Assembly: GCF_019904155.1 (NCBI RefSeq)
Contig: NZ_JAHCMB010000153.1
Location: forward strand, 105,066 to 169,065
Source: Paenibacillus sinensis
Lineage (GTDB): Bacteria; Bacillota; Bacilli; Paenibacillales; Paenibacillaceae
DNA length: 64,000 nt
Direction of reading: 5' to 3'
The position numbers and the translations under genes are program-made. Shown piece by piece: positions 9,811 through 18,595 of this stretch. The notes beneath the pieces were generated by a model. The model was not told the DNA's origin, ran no database searches, and worked only from the letters and a program-made list of their open reading frames with translations. How positions within the stretch are numbered: the stretch's first letter is position 1; each line of letters begins with the position of its first letter.

Positions 9811-11622
9811 TCAGTCCTCGTACTTTTGTTCATCCGATGGACCCAAATCCGGCGTATCCACAAAAGCTACTACCTCACGGGAGGTTCCGTGCAGCTCGAA
9901 GACTATAAGCTCATTGCTGCCTTGGCGCAAAAGAGGCGCAGGCACGTATAAATGGCGTTGAGGACCTATATTCCAGTACCGCCCCAGATTGAAGCCGTTT
10001 ACGAAGACGACTCCCTTGCTCCAGCCGTCCAGCCGAAGGAAGGTATCCTTCGCCTCTTCAACCTCAAAATATCCCCGGTAGAAGGACGGGCTGTCCAATA
10101 CTGATTCATCGCTAGATACATCGACAGATTCATCGACTGACACATCGCCAAATTGCAGTGTGGATAAATCCTCAAGCGGGAGGCAGTGAATCGTCCAGCC
10201 GAACAAAAACTGAAATCCATGCCGCACTCCCTCTGTAATCCCCTTCGGGTCTCTCAAATACGGTCCATAGTTGATCCGCCCCATATTTTCAACCAGAATG
10301 GTCAGCTCCGCGCCTTCCTCCGGCACTGCGAACGCTACCGACAGCTCCGGCTTCCCGCGCTCCAGCACACCCTGAAGCTTCCCGTCCAGAAAGACCAGCG
10401 CACGATCCCGAACCTCCTGGATGACAAGCTGCTGCTTCTCTCTGGGGCCGGAAATCCATGTGCTGTATGCGATAAACCCATAATCCTGGCCCAGCATCTC
10501 CATCGGCTCGGGATTCGTTCTGCGGACAGGGGCAGAGAGCCGGTCCGCCTGGGCGAACAGCGGCGCACGCTCGGTCATCGCAACCTCGCCATACGCTTTC
10601 GTGCCAATCGGTTCAGGCAGCTTCAGCTCGCCGATATCCTTGTATTTGGCGATGATGCCACGCACTGCAAAGAATTTATCCGTCGGCTCGCCACTTTCGT
10701 TCAAGAGCGAATCATAGTCATAGCTCGTAACCGTAGGCTCATACAGATCCTTCAGCTGGCAGTTCGCCCCGTTCCAGAACCCGAAATTCGTTCCGCCATG
10801 GAACATGTAGAAATTAACCGATGCCTGCTCCTCCAGCATCTCTTCGAACACCTTGGCTGCATCGGCAGCGTCCCGCGTATGATGAGACTCTCCCCAATGG
10901 TCGAACCACCCGTTCCAATACTCCATGCACATCAGAGGCTGATCAGGCTGATATTGACGCAGCTTCGCGAAGGCTTCTTTCGTACCGGACCCAAAATTCA
11001 CAGTGGCCCAGGCCCCCGGCACCGAACCGCCTTGCAGCATATGGTCTGTTGGACCGTCCGAGGTGAACAGCAGGACATCCATTCCGCGCTTAATCATTCC
11101 CTGGCGGATATGCTCCAAATACCGGAGGTCATTGCCGTAGCTGCCATATTCGTTCTCGATCTGCAGCGCAATGACCGGTCCGCCATTGGTGTACAACAGC
11201 GGCTTTAACCGGGGCAGCAGCTCATCATAGTAAGCGTCCACCCGGCTCAGAAATTTCTCATCCAAGCAGCGCAGCCGGATTTCCGAATCCGCCAACAGCC
11301 ATGAAGGCAGCCCGCCGAACTCCCACTCCGCGCAGATGTAAGGACTTGGGCGGACGATAACGAACAAGCCCAGCTCCCCCGCCATCCGGATGAAGCGCTC
11401 CACATCAGCCATGCCGTCAAAGCGAAACTGCCCGGGCTTCGGCTCATGGAAATTCCATGGCACGTAAGTCTCCACGGCATTGAAGCCGCAAGCCTTCAAT
11501 TTGAGCAGCCGGTCACCCCAATACTCGGGCACCACCCTGAAATAATGCAGCGCTCCCGACAGGAGCTGAATCGGCTCTCCGTCCTGGATCAGTTGCGATC
11601 CTTTCCATTCAACAACCGCCAT
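9811..11622 (-). CDS. GH35 beta-galactosidase
   Basis: This 603-residue protein opens with the GH35 signature region (LLSGALHYFRVVPEYWGDRL, then VETYVPWNFHEPKPGQF). QIENEYGSYG near residue 155 carries the acid/base Glu, and MEYWNGWFDHWG near 235 carries the nucleophile Glu. The C-terminal third has the beta-sandwich domains typical of the family (FVNGFNLGRYWNIGPQ). No signal peptide is present, so it should act on imported beta-galactosides or galactose-capped oligosaccharides. It is the last gene of the minus-strand run that starts with GH20, which suggests a substrate with beta-linked galactose and N-acetylhexosamine. Start ATG 11622 has GGAG about 10 bp upstream. Confidence 0.92.
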   Translation of the reverse strand: MAVVEWKGSQLIQDGEPIQLLSGALHYFRVVPEYWGDRLLKLKACGFNAVETYVPWNFHEPKPGQFRFDGMADVERFIRMAGELGLFVIVRPSPYICAEWEFGGLPSWLLADSEIRLRCLDEKFLSRVDAYYDELLPRLKPLLYTNGGPVIALQIENEYGSYGNDLRYLEHIRQGMIKRGMDVLLFTSDGPTDHMLQGGSVPGAWATVNFGSGTKEAFAKLRQYQPDQPLMCMEYWNGWFDHWGESHHTRDAADAAKVFEEMLEEQASVNFYMFHGGTNFGFWNGANCQLKDLYEPTVTSYDYDSLLNESGEPTDKFFAVRGIIAKYKDIGELKLPEPIGTKAYGEVAMTERAPLFAQADRLSAPVRRTNPEPMEMLGQDYGFIAYSTWISGPREKQQLVIQEVRDRALVFLDGKLQGVLERGKPELSVAFAVPEEGAELTILVENMGRINYGPYLRDPKGITEGVRHGFQFLFGWTIHCLPLEDLSTLQFGDVSVDESVDVSSDESVLDSPSFYRGYFEVEEAKDTFLRLDGWSKGVVFVNGFNLGRYWNIGPQRHLYVPAPLLRQGSNELIVFELHGTSREVVAFVDTPDLGPSDEQKYED

Positions 11623-11667
11623 CCTTCAGTCACTCCTCACTTTGTTTCAAACCCCAAGCCCCAAACC

Positions 11668-12495
11668 TCAAACCTCAATAATCATGCCGTCGAACGCCGT
11701 GATGAAGCCTAATTTTTCCGCATAGGGAACGAGATCATCATGAATGGTGTAGCCGTTATGGGAAAAATGATTGATGACGAACATTGTGCTCTGATCCGCA
11801 GAGCCTTGCTTTAGCATCTGTGTTCGGATCTCGGCATTATTCGGAAGCCCCAGATGGCCGTGCTCCCACTCCCTTAAACAGAACGTGCAGTCCAGGCTCA
11901 CCAAATGAAAAAAAGTCCGGGCAATATATTCAGCGGTCGGCTGCGGAAACACCCCTGTATCATGACCGTAGAGCAGCCTTTTGCCGTCTTTTTCGATGCA
12001 ATAGATATAGCATTCTTCGTTGGGCATATGGTAGGCGGGCAGCGGAGTTACCGTATACGGACCAATCGCAAAAGGCACAAAAGGCTCCACATATACCGGA
12101 TTGATATAATCCTCGATATCCTCAATCCCGCTGCCGTCCATGGCCTGCCGCAGCATGTCCACAATCACCTTGTTGCCATACACGCTAATGCTCTTCGCTG
12201 CTCCCAGATGGGCATAAGGCTCGGCCTTCAGAATCATATCCGCCGGATAGAAATGATCCTCATGGGAATGGGTGATCAGGATATGCCCGATAGCCGATAG
12301 ATCCAGATTGTATTTCAGCGCATGATAGTAAGTATCCGGCGGCATGTCGACAAGCAAACAGTCATCAATAATGCTCTGGGACCTAGTGCGGATATTTTTC
12401 CCGCCTGCCCTTCTAGCCGCCTCGCAAGACTCGCATTTGCAAAAAAGAGCGGGCCATCCGTCCGCCGCCGCCGTGCCTAAATACTGAAGCTTCAT
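11668..12495 (-). CDS. PhnP-like metallo-beta-lactamase-fold hydrolase
   Basis: The protein has 275 residues. The metal motif THSHEDH (near residue 80), a Cys cluster CKCESC near residue 20, YGHDTG, and a late HFSHNG give the profile of the PhnP branch of the MBL fold, whose members are phosphodiesterases or related metal hydrolases with an extra structural zinc. Start ATG 12495 follows AAGGAGTG. It sits between the MFS transporter gene and the GH35 gene in the same direction, with 39- and 45-bp gaps, so it is probably co-transcribed. Its substrate is unknown; a lactone, phosphodiester or ester formed during glycan breakdown would fit the setting. Confidence 0.75.
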   Translation of the reverse strand: MKLQYLGTAAADGWPALFCKCESCEAARRAGGKNIRTRSQSIIDDCLLVDMPPDTYYHALKYNLDLSAIGHILITHSHEDHFYPADMILKAEPYAHLGAAKSISVYGNKVIVDMLRQAMDGSGIEDIEDYINPVYVEPFVPFAIGPYTVTPLPAYHMPNEECYIYCIEKDGKRLLYGHDTGVFPQPTAEYIARTFFHLVSLDCTFCLREWEHGHLGLPNNAEIRTQMLKQGSADQSTMFVINHFSHNGYTIHDDLVPYAEKLGFITAFDGMIIEV

Positions 12496-12534
12496 ATGAA
12501 CACTCCTTCAACTTCTTCGACTTCGTATTCCTGA

Positions 12535-13809
12535 TTATGCCTTCCTCGTAAAAGCCCGCCAGCGGCCGCTCGCGATTACGCAGACCACAGCCCCTCCCAA
12601 TGCCAGCACACACCATGATAACCGGGTGAAGCCCCAGCCCAACTGCTCGGCAACAGCTCCGATTCCATAACTGGAAAGAGCGCTTCCCACATAAGTTGCC
12701 GAATTTAGCAGCCCGGAGACGGTCGATACTCTTCCGCTCTCCCGGAAGTAGACCGGCACGAAGCTCACCAGCATCGCATTCACCCCCAGCATCGCCGAAG
12801 TGACGATACCCAGCATAAGGAGCGCCAGCGGCAAGCTATTTTTCCCATACCCTATAAGAACCAGCAGAGCCAGCACGGTCAGAGCAAACAGGAACGCTGC
12901 CGTAACCAGCTCATTCCGGAATATCTTTCGATTGAACACACCCGCCAAATACACACCCGCCAGATTAATAACCGGCAGAACCATCGTTAATCGGATCGCA
13001 AGCGAAGAGCCGGTATGATATCCTTCCGCTAGATATGTGGGCATCCAGGTCATAATGCCGTCTTTCAAAATGCCGTGAAGCATGGCTCCCATGCCAATGA
13101 ACAGCAGCCCGGAAGCCGCAAACAACGTATACAGGGGCGTATGATGAAGAGGAGAGGGTGTGCCGGTTGCGGCTAGAGCAGGGGAATGTTCCGTGAATCC
13201 GCCGCTGTCCGCCTTGTGCTCCAGCTTCGAGATGACGATATACCAGACTATGGCAACGGGAAGCATAAGGAAGGCCGCCATGTAAAACACTGTCCGCCAG
13301 CCCGAATAATCAATAAGCAAGGAGCACATCAAATAGGTGATTAGTGTACCGGCTGGGACAGTGGTCGTAAGGACCGCCAGCGCTCTGAAGCTCTCTTTCT
13401 TCGGCAGCCTGTCGACAATCAGCTTCGCCATCGGCGACCAGGTCAAGGACTGCGCCAGCCCGTTGAGGGACCATAGGATAACCATCATTTCATAGGTTGA
13501 GCTGATCCCCATCGCCAGATTCAATGCCGAAGAACAAGCGAGTCCAAGGAACACCAGAAGCTTGGGGGATACCCGGTCACCCAGAATGCCGCTCATGAAC
13601 TGGCCGATGCCATAGGCGAAGAAAAAGGCTGCCGCCACGAGTCCAAGCTGTGACTTGCTGAAATGATCGGAGGTCATCATCTCTCCCATGCTTGCGTTGA
13701 AATTGAGCCGGCCGATGTACGTCGAGGTGTATGTGATCCAGCAGATGAAAAATACGGTCCTGATGCTCCCGGAATCTGCAAGTTTGTTCATTTCATAGGC
13801 CGCTCTCAC
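12535..13809 (-). CDS. MFS transporter, OPA/anion-symporter-like
   Basis: The 424-residue protein has about 12 hydrophobic segments and no signal peptide. The N-terminal region (TYIGRLNFNASMG, then FFFAYGIGQFMSGILGDR) resembles organophosphate:phosphate and sugar-acid/anion MFS carriers. The GTG start at 13809 is preferred over the ATG six codons later because GGAG lies 6 bp before it. In the run of catabolic genes it is the only membrane transporter, so it probably imports the substrate or a breakdown product such as an oligosaccharide or sugar acid. Specificity cannot be read from sequence. Confidence 0.8.
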   Translation of the reverse strand: MRAAYEMNKLADSGSIRTVFFICWITYTSTYIGRLNFNASMGEMMTSDHFSKSQLGLVAAAFFFAYGIGQFMSGILGDRVSPKLLVFLGLACSSALNLAMGISSTYEMMVILWSLNGLAQSLTWSPMAKLIVDRLPKKESFRALAVLTTTVPAGTLITYLMCSLLIDYSGWRTVFYMAAFLMLPVAIVWYIVISKLEHKADSGGFTEHSPALAATGTPSPLHHTPLYTLFAASGLLFIGMGAMLHGILKDGIMTWMPTYLAEGYHTGSSLAIRLTMVLPVINLAGVYLAGVFNRKIFRNELVTAAFLFALTVLALLVLIGYGKNSLPLALLMLGIVTSAMLGVNAMLVSFVPVYFRESGRVSTVSGLLNSATYVGSALSSYGIGAVAEQLGWGFTRLSWCVLALGGAVVCVIASGRWRAFTRKA

Positions 13810-13878
13810 CGGTATCTCCGTCCCGCTTCAGCCAGACTGCCGCCCGCCGCGTAAGGTTGTGTGCTCTTTCCACCGCCG

Positions 13879-14760
13879 TTACCTGTTCTTGAAGACATTT
13901 GCCGCGACCCCTCTGACTCCGGGTGTATATTTGAAGATGCCGCCCGCAAGCGGCTCATCTTGCAATTGCTCCTCGCTGAGGCCATCTCTCGCTGATGTGA
14001 TATACAGTTCATCCAGGTTTTCCCCGCCGAAGCAGCAGGAGGTTACCTGGGACACCGGCAGACTTACAGTCTCCAGACACTTCCCGGTAACCGGATTCCA
14101 GCGGCTCACGCAGCTTCCTCCCCAATGAGCCACCCACAGCATGCCCTCGAGGTCGATGGTCATTCCATCGGGAGACCCTTGGCCGGGCGGAAGATGAAAG
14201 GCTGTCCGCCGGTTCTTGATGTTGCCGGTCAGAACGTCATAGTCGAACTGATCGACCCGGCCAGTAGGCGTGTCAATATAGTACAAAGTAGTCGCTTCGG
14301 CATCCCAAGCGAGACCATTGGAACAGCCCACTCCGACAAGCATTGTGCTGATCTTGCCGTCGCCATCCAGCCGGTACAGCGCCCCGTCCGGGCTGTCGCC
14401 TGCAAGCGGCATAGTCCCCGCCCAGAAGCGGCCGGCCGGATCGCATTTTCCGTCATTGAACCGGTTCTCCGGCTGATCTTCTTCCGGATCGGCGATTCGC
14501 TCCAGACTTTTGCTCGTTAAATCCAGGTAGGCGAATCCGCTCTGCAGCGCGCAGACCATGCGCCCGTCCGCCGCAGGAACAACAGCGCCGATCCGCTCGC
14601 CAACCGATATGACTTCCTTCACTTCCGTTCCCGGCGTATACAGATGGATGCACATTCCCTCGATATCCACCCATATGATTGTCTTGCTCTCCGGCAGCCA
14701 CAGCGGCCCTTCGCCCAGCAGCGCCAGCTCGTCTACGAGTAATTCCGGCTGATTTGCCAA
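13879..14760 (-). CDS. SMP-30/gluconolactonase-family lactonase
   Basis: This 293-residue six-bladed propeller protein has the SMP-30 metal-site landmarks: LLGEGPLWLP with the metal Glu, the mid-protein FNDGKCDPAGRFWAGTM with Asn/Asp ligands, and SPDGMTIDLEGMLWVAHWGG with the Asp ligand. An upstream in-frame start at 14841 would overlap the preceding gene by 53 bp and has no ribosome site. TTG 14760 has GGAGG 7 bp upstream, so it was chosen. The family hydrolyses sugar lactones. With the SDR dehydrogenase of this operon it could open an aldono-lactone made by oxidation of a free sugar. Confidence 0.85.
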   Translation of the reverse strand: MANQPELLVDELALLGEGPLWLPESKTIIWVDIEGMCIHLYTPGTEVKEVISVGERIGAVVPAADGRMVCALQSGFAYLDLTSKSLERIADPEEDQPENRFNDGKCDPAGRFWAGTMPLAGDSPDGALYRLDGDGKISTMLVGVGCSNGLAWDAEATTLYYIDTPTGRVDQFDYDVLTGNIKNRRTAFHLPPGQGSPDGMTIDLEGMLWVAHWGGSCVSRWNPVTGKCLETVSLPVSQVTSCCFGGENLDELYITSARDGLSEEQLQDEPLAGGIFKYTPGVRGVAANVFKNR

Positions 14761-14788
14761 GTCCGTTCCTCCAAATCTGCTGTAGCGC

Positions 14789-15889
14789 TTATTTGACTTT
14801 GCCTCTTGCAGCAATCGTCCAGGTATCCTTAACCTGACCATCCTGTACGATGTTCAGTTCATCCAGCATATTAACGACGGCGCAGCAGTGGACAGGAATA
14901 ATCTCCAGCTTGTCCCCAACTTTCAGCCCTTGCTCCGAAGGCGGCAGAGTCAACACGCCATGCTCTTCATTGAACCAGGCCACCTTAATATCCGGGTGTC
15001 CGACAACGAAGCCGCGCCCGGTTCCGATGACGGAGTCTTCCCCGTCCATGGTGAACACCTTGGTCCCGCCGTCAATGACGGCACGGTCGGGAGCGGGACG
15101 GCTGATAACCGTAGCCAGCACCGTCAATGCGCATTGCCCGAGATCAAGCGCTCCGGCTTTGACCTGCGTCAAATCCCCGAATACATAAGTGCCGGGGCGA
15201 ATCTCCGTGACTCCTTCCATCAGCGAGGCGAAGCGGCTCACAGGCGTTGAGCCTCCGCTGACCGTCTCAACGGGGAAGCCGCAGCCCCGCAGAACATCCG
15301 CCGCACTCTCAGCGGCCTCCGCCTCCCGGACCGCAACTTCCTTCCGCTGATCGTCAGTCTCTGCATCATAGGAATGCCCGGCGAATTCCAGCACGCCGGT
15401 TACCCGGATTCCCTGCAGCGGAGCAAGCGACTCGGCCAGCCGCAGCAGATTCTCCCCAGGCTGCACGCCCACCCGGCCATAGCCGGGATCGATCTCGACC
15501 CACATTTTAATAACGATGCCCGCTTTGATCGCCGCTTCCGAGATTCCCGCAGCTACCTCATAGCTGTCGCAGGCGACCGCAAGCTCCACGCGCTTCGCCA
15601 GCCGGATCAGACGCTCCAGCTTCGCTTCGCCGACAATGGGATAGGCGATCACTATATTGCGAATGCCCGCGTCCGCCATAACCTCGGCTTCTCCGAGCTT
15701 GGCAACGGTAATGCCTACAGCCCCGGCCTCAACCTGCAGATGGGCAATTTGCGGTGTTTTATGGGTTTTGACATGCGGCCGTAGAGCAACCCCGGCATCG
15801 TCCGCAATTTGCTGGTAACGGTGAATGTTAGCCAGCAGCTTACTGTAATCGACGAGAATACAGGGAGTATCCAGTTCGTATTGATTCAC
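14789..15889 (-). CDS. PLP fold-III D-serine dehydratase / D-threonine aldolase-family enzyme
   Basis: The 366-residue protein has an N-terminal alanine-racemase-like barrel with the PLP lysine in RPHVKTHKTP (near residue 40) and a C-terminal metal site in IPVHCCAVVN (near residue 340). D-threonine aldolases usually have His-x-Asp at that metal site and D-serine dehydratases have His-x-Cys; here it is His-Cys-Cys, which points to beta-elimination rather than retro-aldol cleavage. The family also includes enzymes acting on 2-amino-2-deoxy sugar acids such as D-glucosaminate. Beside RidA, a lactonase and an M20 enzyme, a sugar-amino-acid dehydratase is the best inference. GTG 15889 follows GGAGGGG. 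Confidence 0.8.
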   Translation of the reverse strand: MNQYELDTPCILVDYSKLLANIHRYQQIADDAGVALRPHVKTHKTPQIAHLQVEAGAVGITVAKLGEAEVMADAGIRNIVIAYPIVGEAKLERLIRLAKRVELAVACDSYEVAAGISEAAIKAGIVIKMWVEIDPGYGRVGVQPGENLLRLAESLAPLQGIRVTGVLEFAGHSYDAETDDQRKEVAVREAEAAESAADVLRGCGFPVETVSGGSTPVSRFASLMEGVTEIRPGTYVFGDLTQVKAGALDLGQCALTVLATVISRPAPDRAVIDGGTKVFTMDGEDSVIGTGRGFVVGHPDIKVAWFNEEHGVLTLPPSEQGLKVGDKLEIIPVHCCAVVNMLDELNIVQDGQVKDTWTIAARGKVK

Positions 15890-15910
15890 GGCAATCCCCT
15901 CCTTTTGTCC

Positions 15911-16663
15911 TTAAAATGCCAGCTGTCCGCCGTCTACGACGATGCATTCGCCGTTGATAAAGGCCGCATCCGCCGAAGCGAGAAAAGCGAACACGCCGGA
16001 AATGTCCTTCGGTTCGCCAACACGGCCCAGCGGGATGTGGTTCTGAATATACCGGCTGACGAACTCGGGTTCATCGATCGCCTCCGACATCGGGGTCTGA
16101 ATATAGCCCGGACAGACCGCATTTACGCGAATCCCCGAAGCGCCTAATTCCACCGCCATGGTCTTCGTCAGCATTATGACCCCGCCTTTGGAGGCATTGT
16201 AGTGCGCGTATTTCGCTTCCCCCGCGAGTCCATTGGTGGAGGACATATTGATAATCGCCCCCCTGCCCTGCTCCTTCATCTGCCGGGCGACCCGCTGCGC
16301 CACATAGAACATGCCGTTCAAATTCACATCCATCATTCTTCGCCAGTTGTCATCCTTGATGTCAAGGAATGACTCCTCCCAGGCCACACCGGCATTGTTC
16401 GCCAGAATATCGATACTTCTCCCGTCCCGGACAATGCGCTCAACCATTCTGTCCACCTGGTCGGAACGGGACACATCCAGCGCCTGGTACGACACCGAAT
16501 AACCCAGCGCCTTGAAGCGTTCCTCTGCTTGAAGCAGCAGTGCTTCCTGGATATCCGCAAGAATGACATGCGCGCCTTCCTCCGCGAAGCGCTCCGCAAT
16601 CGCAAGGCCAATTCCCTGTCCCGCACCCGTTACAAGTGCTGTTGAATTAACAAAACGCCGCAT
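15911..16663 (-). CDS. SDR-family NAD(P)-dependent dehydrogenase
   Basis: At 250 residues this is a classical short-chain dehydrogenase. It has GAGQGIGLAIAERF for cofactor binding, NNAG near residue 90, catalytic Ser in NMSSTNG, Tyr and Lys in YNASK near 155, and PGYIQTPM after it. ADIQ, with an acidic Asp at the end of beta-2, suggests NAD preference. ATG 16663 follows GGGAGAGAG. It lies 21 bp upstream of the PLP-enzyme gene and 20 bp downstream of ridA. In context it may oxidise the free sugar at C1, or a later keto/hydroxy intermediate. Confidence 0.88.
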   Translation of the reverse strand: MRRFVNSTALVTGAGQGIGLAIAERFAEEGAHVILADIQEALLLQAEERFKALGYSVSYQALDVSRSDQVDRMVERIVRDGRSIDILANNAGVAWEESFLDIKDDNWRRMMDVNLNGMFYVAQRVARQMKEQGRGAIINMSSTNGLAGEAKYAHYNASKGGVIMLTKTMAVELGASGIRVNAVCPGYIQTPMSEAIDEPEFVSRYIQNHIPLGRVGEPKDISGVFAFLASADAAFINGECIVVDGGQLAF

Positions 16664-16683
16664 TTGGCACTCTCTCCCTTCCG

Positions 16684-17058
16684 TTATTCCGGCTTGTATG
16701 CAATGGCGTCGATCTCCACCTTAATCCCGTCCAATCCGGCCTCCACGCAGGTTCTCGCCGGAAACGGGCTCTCGAAGTAAGATTGATAGACCGCGTTAAA
16801 GCGGTCGAAGTCGGCAAGGCTGGCCAGGAAGACATTCACCTTCACGATATGGTCCATCGTACATCCGCCTGCCTCCACGATCGCCTTGATGTTGTCCATG
16901 GTCAGCCTGGTTTCCGCTTCAATATCTCCGCTTACGATGCTTCCATCCCCGGCAAGGGGTCCCTGTCCGGAAATGAACAGCATATTTCCAGCGGCAATCC
17001 CCTGGGAATAAGGTCCGCTTCCGACAGAGGCATTACTGGTGCAAATGGCTTGTCTCAT
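16684..17058 (-). CDS. ridA: RidA-family enamine/imine deaminase
   Basis: The 124-residue protein has the YjgF/RidA pattern: SNASVGSGPYSQGI at the N-terminus, ISGQGPL, the substrate-carboxylate Arg in PARTCVEAGL, and Glu in VEIDAIA. RidA proteins hydrolyse the unstable enamine/imine released by PLP-dependent dehydratases. Finding it beside the fold-III PLP gene strongly suggests that enzyme performs a dehydration with deamination. The start is ATG 17058, with AGGAG 8 bp upstream; the ATG six bases earlier is too close to that site. This may be a pathway-dedicated copy rather than the housekeeping one. Confidence 0.85.
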   Translation of the reverse strand: MRQAICTSNASVGSGPYSQGIAAGNMLFISGQGPLAGDGSIVSGDIEAETRLTMDNIKAIVEAGGCTMDHIVKVNVFLASLADFDRFNAVYQSYFESPFPARTCVEAGLDGIKVEIDAIAYKPE

Positions 17059-17120
17059 CGTCATCTCTCCTATCTGCTGGTATATACACAACATTTACAT
17101 GATTTACACGATTCACAGAA

Positions 17121-18428
17121 TCACTCACCGGCTGATGATCCGCACCAGCGAAGCATCGCGCCTGCATAGATTTCGATCAGGACAGACAAGCTGTCCAGAT
17201 CGACATATTCATCCGGCGCATGGGCGTTGCCGCCTGCCGGTCCCAGAATCAGCGCCGGAGAATCGCTGTATTCATTGAAGACGAATGCGTCGCAGGCGAA
17301 CGGGGAGCCGGTCACTTCGGCCGCTCTTCCCGTTGCCGATTCAATCTCCCCGGCCAGCAGCGGAATCAACGGAAAATCCGCCGCCACCTGACTACCCGGC
17401 AGGAAGCGGATCATCCGCGTAAACTCCGGCAGTGCGGTATCTTCACCGGACCGCTTTCCGCAGAATTCCCGGTAGCCGGTCAGCAGCTCCTCGCGAAGCT
17501 GATCTTCATCCACTCCCGGGTAACATTCCACCCAGATGTCCACATGACACTCAACGGGTCCGACATCGCAGAGCGGCGACTTCAGATCCCCGGCCTCCAG
17601 CCGCGTAACGATGATCGGAAGCTGTTCCTTCCGGCCGGAATACCACGGAGCAGGGCCTTCCGCTTCGGCGCGCAGCACCTCATGCTGCTCCAGGAACAGA
17701 ATGAATCTCGCCGCATCGACCGCCGGGTTGCGAATCTCCTCGCCGTTGAAGGACAGTCCCGTAGTCCCTCTGAAAGTCACACGCCACAAGGCTCCTCCTC
17801 GGGTCGCCGGGTAAAGTGCCAGATTGGTTGGCTCGGGAATGATAACCGCATCGGCGGTGATCCCGTGCGCCCGGCCTGCCACCGTTCCGTTGGCGCCGCC
17901 GAATTCTTCATCCACGACCGATTCGATCCTCACATCCCCCTTCAGCCGCAGCCCCAGATCCATCAGGCATTTCACCGCCAGAATTGAAGCGACCAGCCCG
18001 CCTTTCATATCATAGGCGCCCAGCCCATACAGCTTGCTGCCCGAGATGACCGGCTGGAACGGGGAACCCTGCCATCCAGGCGCAACCGCCGCCGTGTCGA
18101 TATGGCCGGAGAACAGCAGGGATTTGCCCCCGCCTGTTCCTCTCCACACCGCGCTGACATTAGGCCGACCGCTATAATCCTTCCCCGGATAATAGGCCGG
18201 ATGCTCGTGAAACCCGGCAACCTGCTCCGGCTCGTACAGCTCGGCTTCAAGACCAAGCTCTGCCATCATCACGCATAATGCTTCCTGGCACTCCTTCTCC
18301 GTACCGCTGATCACCTTATTGACCGTATCATGCCGGATCAGCTCGGACAGCATCTCGATCACCCGCTCACGATTCAGCTGCACCCATTCCCTGATCCTGA
18401 TCTTTTCACCCTGAAGCTTGTCCTCCAT
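17121..18428 (-). CDS. M20-family metallohydrolase (ArgE/DapE/deacetylase type)
   Basis: The 435-residue protein has the dinuclear-metal ligands of the family: SGHIDTAA (His), YDMKGG (Asp), VDEEFGG (catalytic and metal Glu), EPTNL, and GNAHAPDEY (His). A lid/dimerisation domain lies in the middle. M20 enzymes hydrolyse N-acyl amino acids or peptides. In this setting N-deacetylation of an N-acetylated amino-sugar acid is a reasonable role, but a peptidase role cannot be excluded. An in-frame extension to 18644 is rejected: it is made of low-complexity Arg/Asn repeats encoded by a tandem array, while ATG 18428 has GGGAGGAGG 8 bp upstream. Confidence 0.85.
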   Translation of the reverse strand: MEDKLQGEKIRIREWVQLNRERVIEMLSELIRHDTVNKVISGTEKECQEALCVMMAELGLEAELYEPEQVAGFHEHPAYYPGKDYSGRPNVSAVWRGTGGGKSLLFSGHIDTAAVAPGWQGSPFQPVISGSKLYGLGAYDMKGGLVASILAVKCLMDLGLRLKGDVRIESVVDEEFGGANGTVAGRAHGITADAVIIPEPTNLALYPATRGGALWRVTFRGTTGLSFNGEEIRNPAVDAARFILFLEQHEVLRAEAEGPAPWYSGRKEQLPIIVTRLEAGDLKSPLCDVGPVECHVDIWVECYPGVDEDQLREELLTGYREFCGKRSGEDTALPEFTRMIRFLPGSQVAADFPLIPLLAGEIESATGRAAEVTGSPFACDAFVFNEYSDSPALILGPAGGNAHAPDEYVDLDSLSVLIEIYAGAMLRWCGSSAGE

Positions 18429-18454
18429 CGGTTCGCCTCCTCCCTCTAGCCTTC

Positions 18455-18558
18455 CATTCGTCCAACTTCCGTTCGTCCGCCTTCTGTTCGTCCGCTTTCT
18501 GTTCGCCCAACTTCCGTTCGTCCGCCTTCTGTTCGCCCAGCTCCGTTCGTCCGCCTTC
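18455..18558. repeat. Tandem 14-15-bp repeats between the GH20 and M20 genes
   Basis: Seven successive units (CGTTCGTCCGCCTTC and close variants such as TGTTCGCCCAACTTC) fill 104 bp between the GH20 stop and the M20 start. All but one are exactly 15 bp long. The array is within the presumed operon, so it is transcribed. On the minus strand it reads as an open Arg/Asn/Thr-rich frame continuous with the M20 gene but without a good start. Copy number is probably unstable. Confidence 0.8.
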
Positions 18559-18595
18559 CGTTCACCAGTCTCGCGCTCCTCTGGCATACGTTCGT

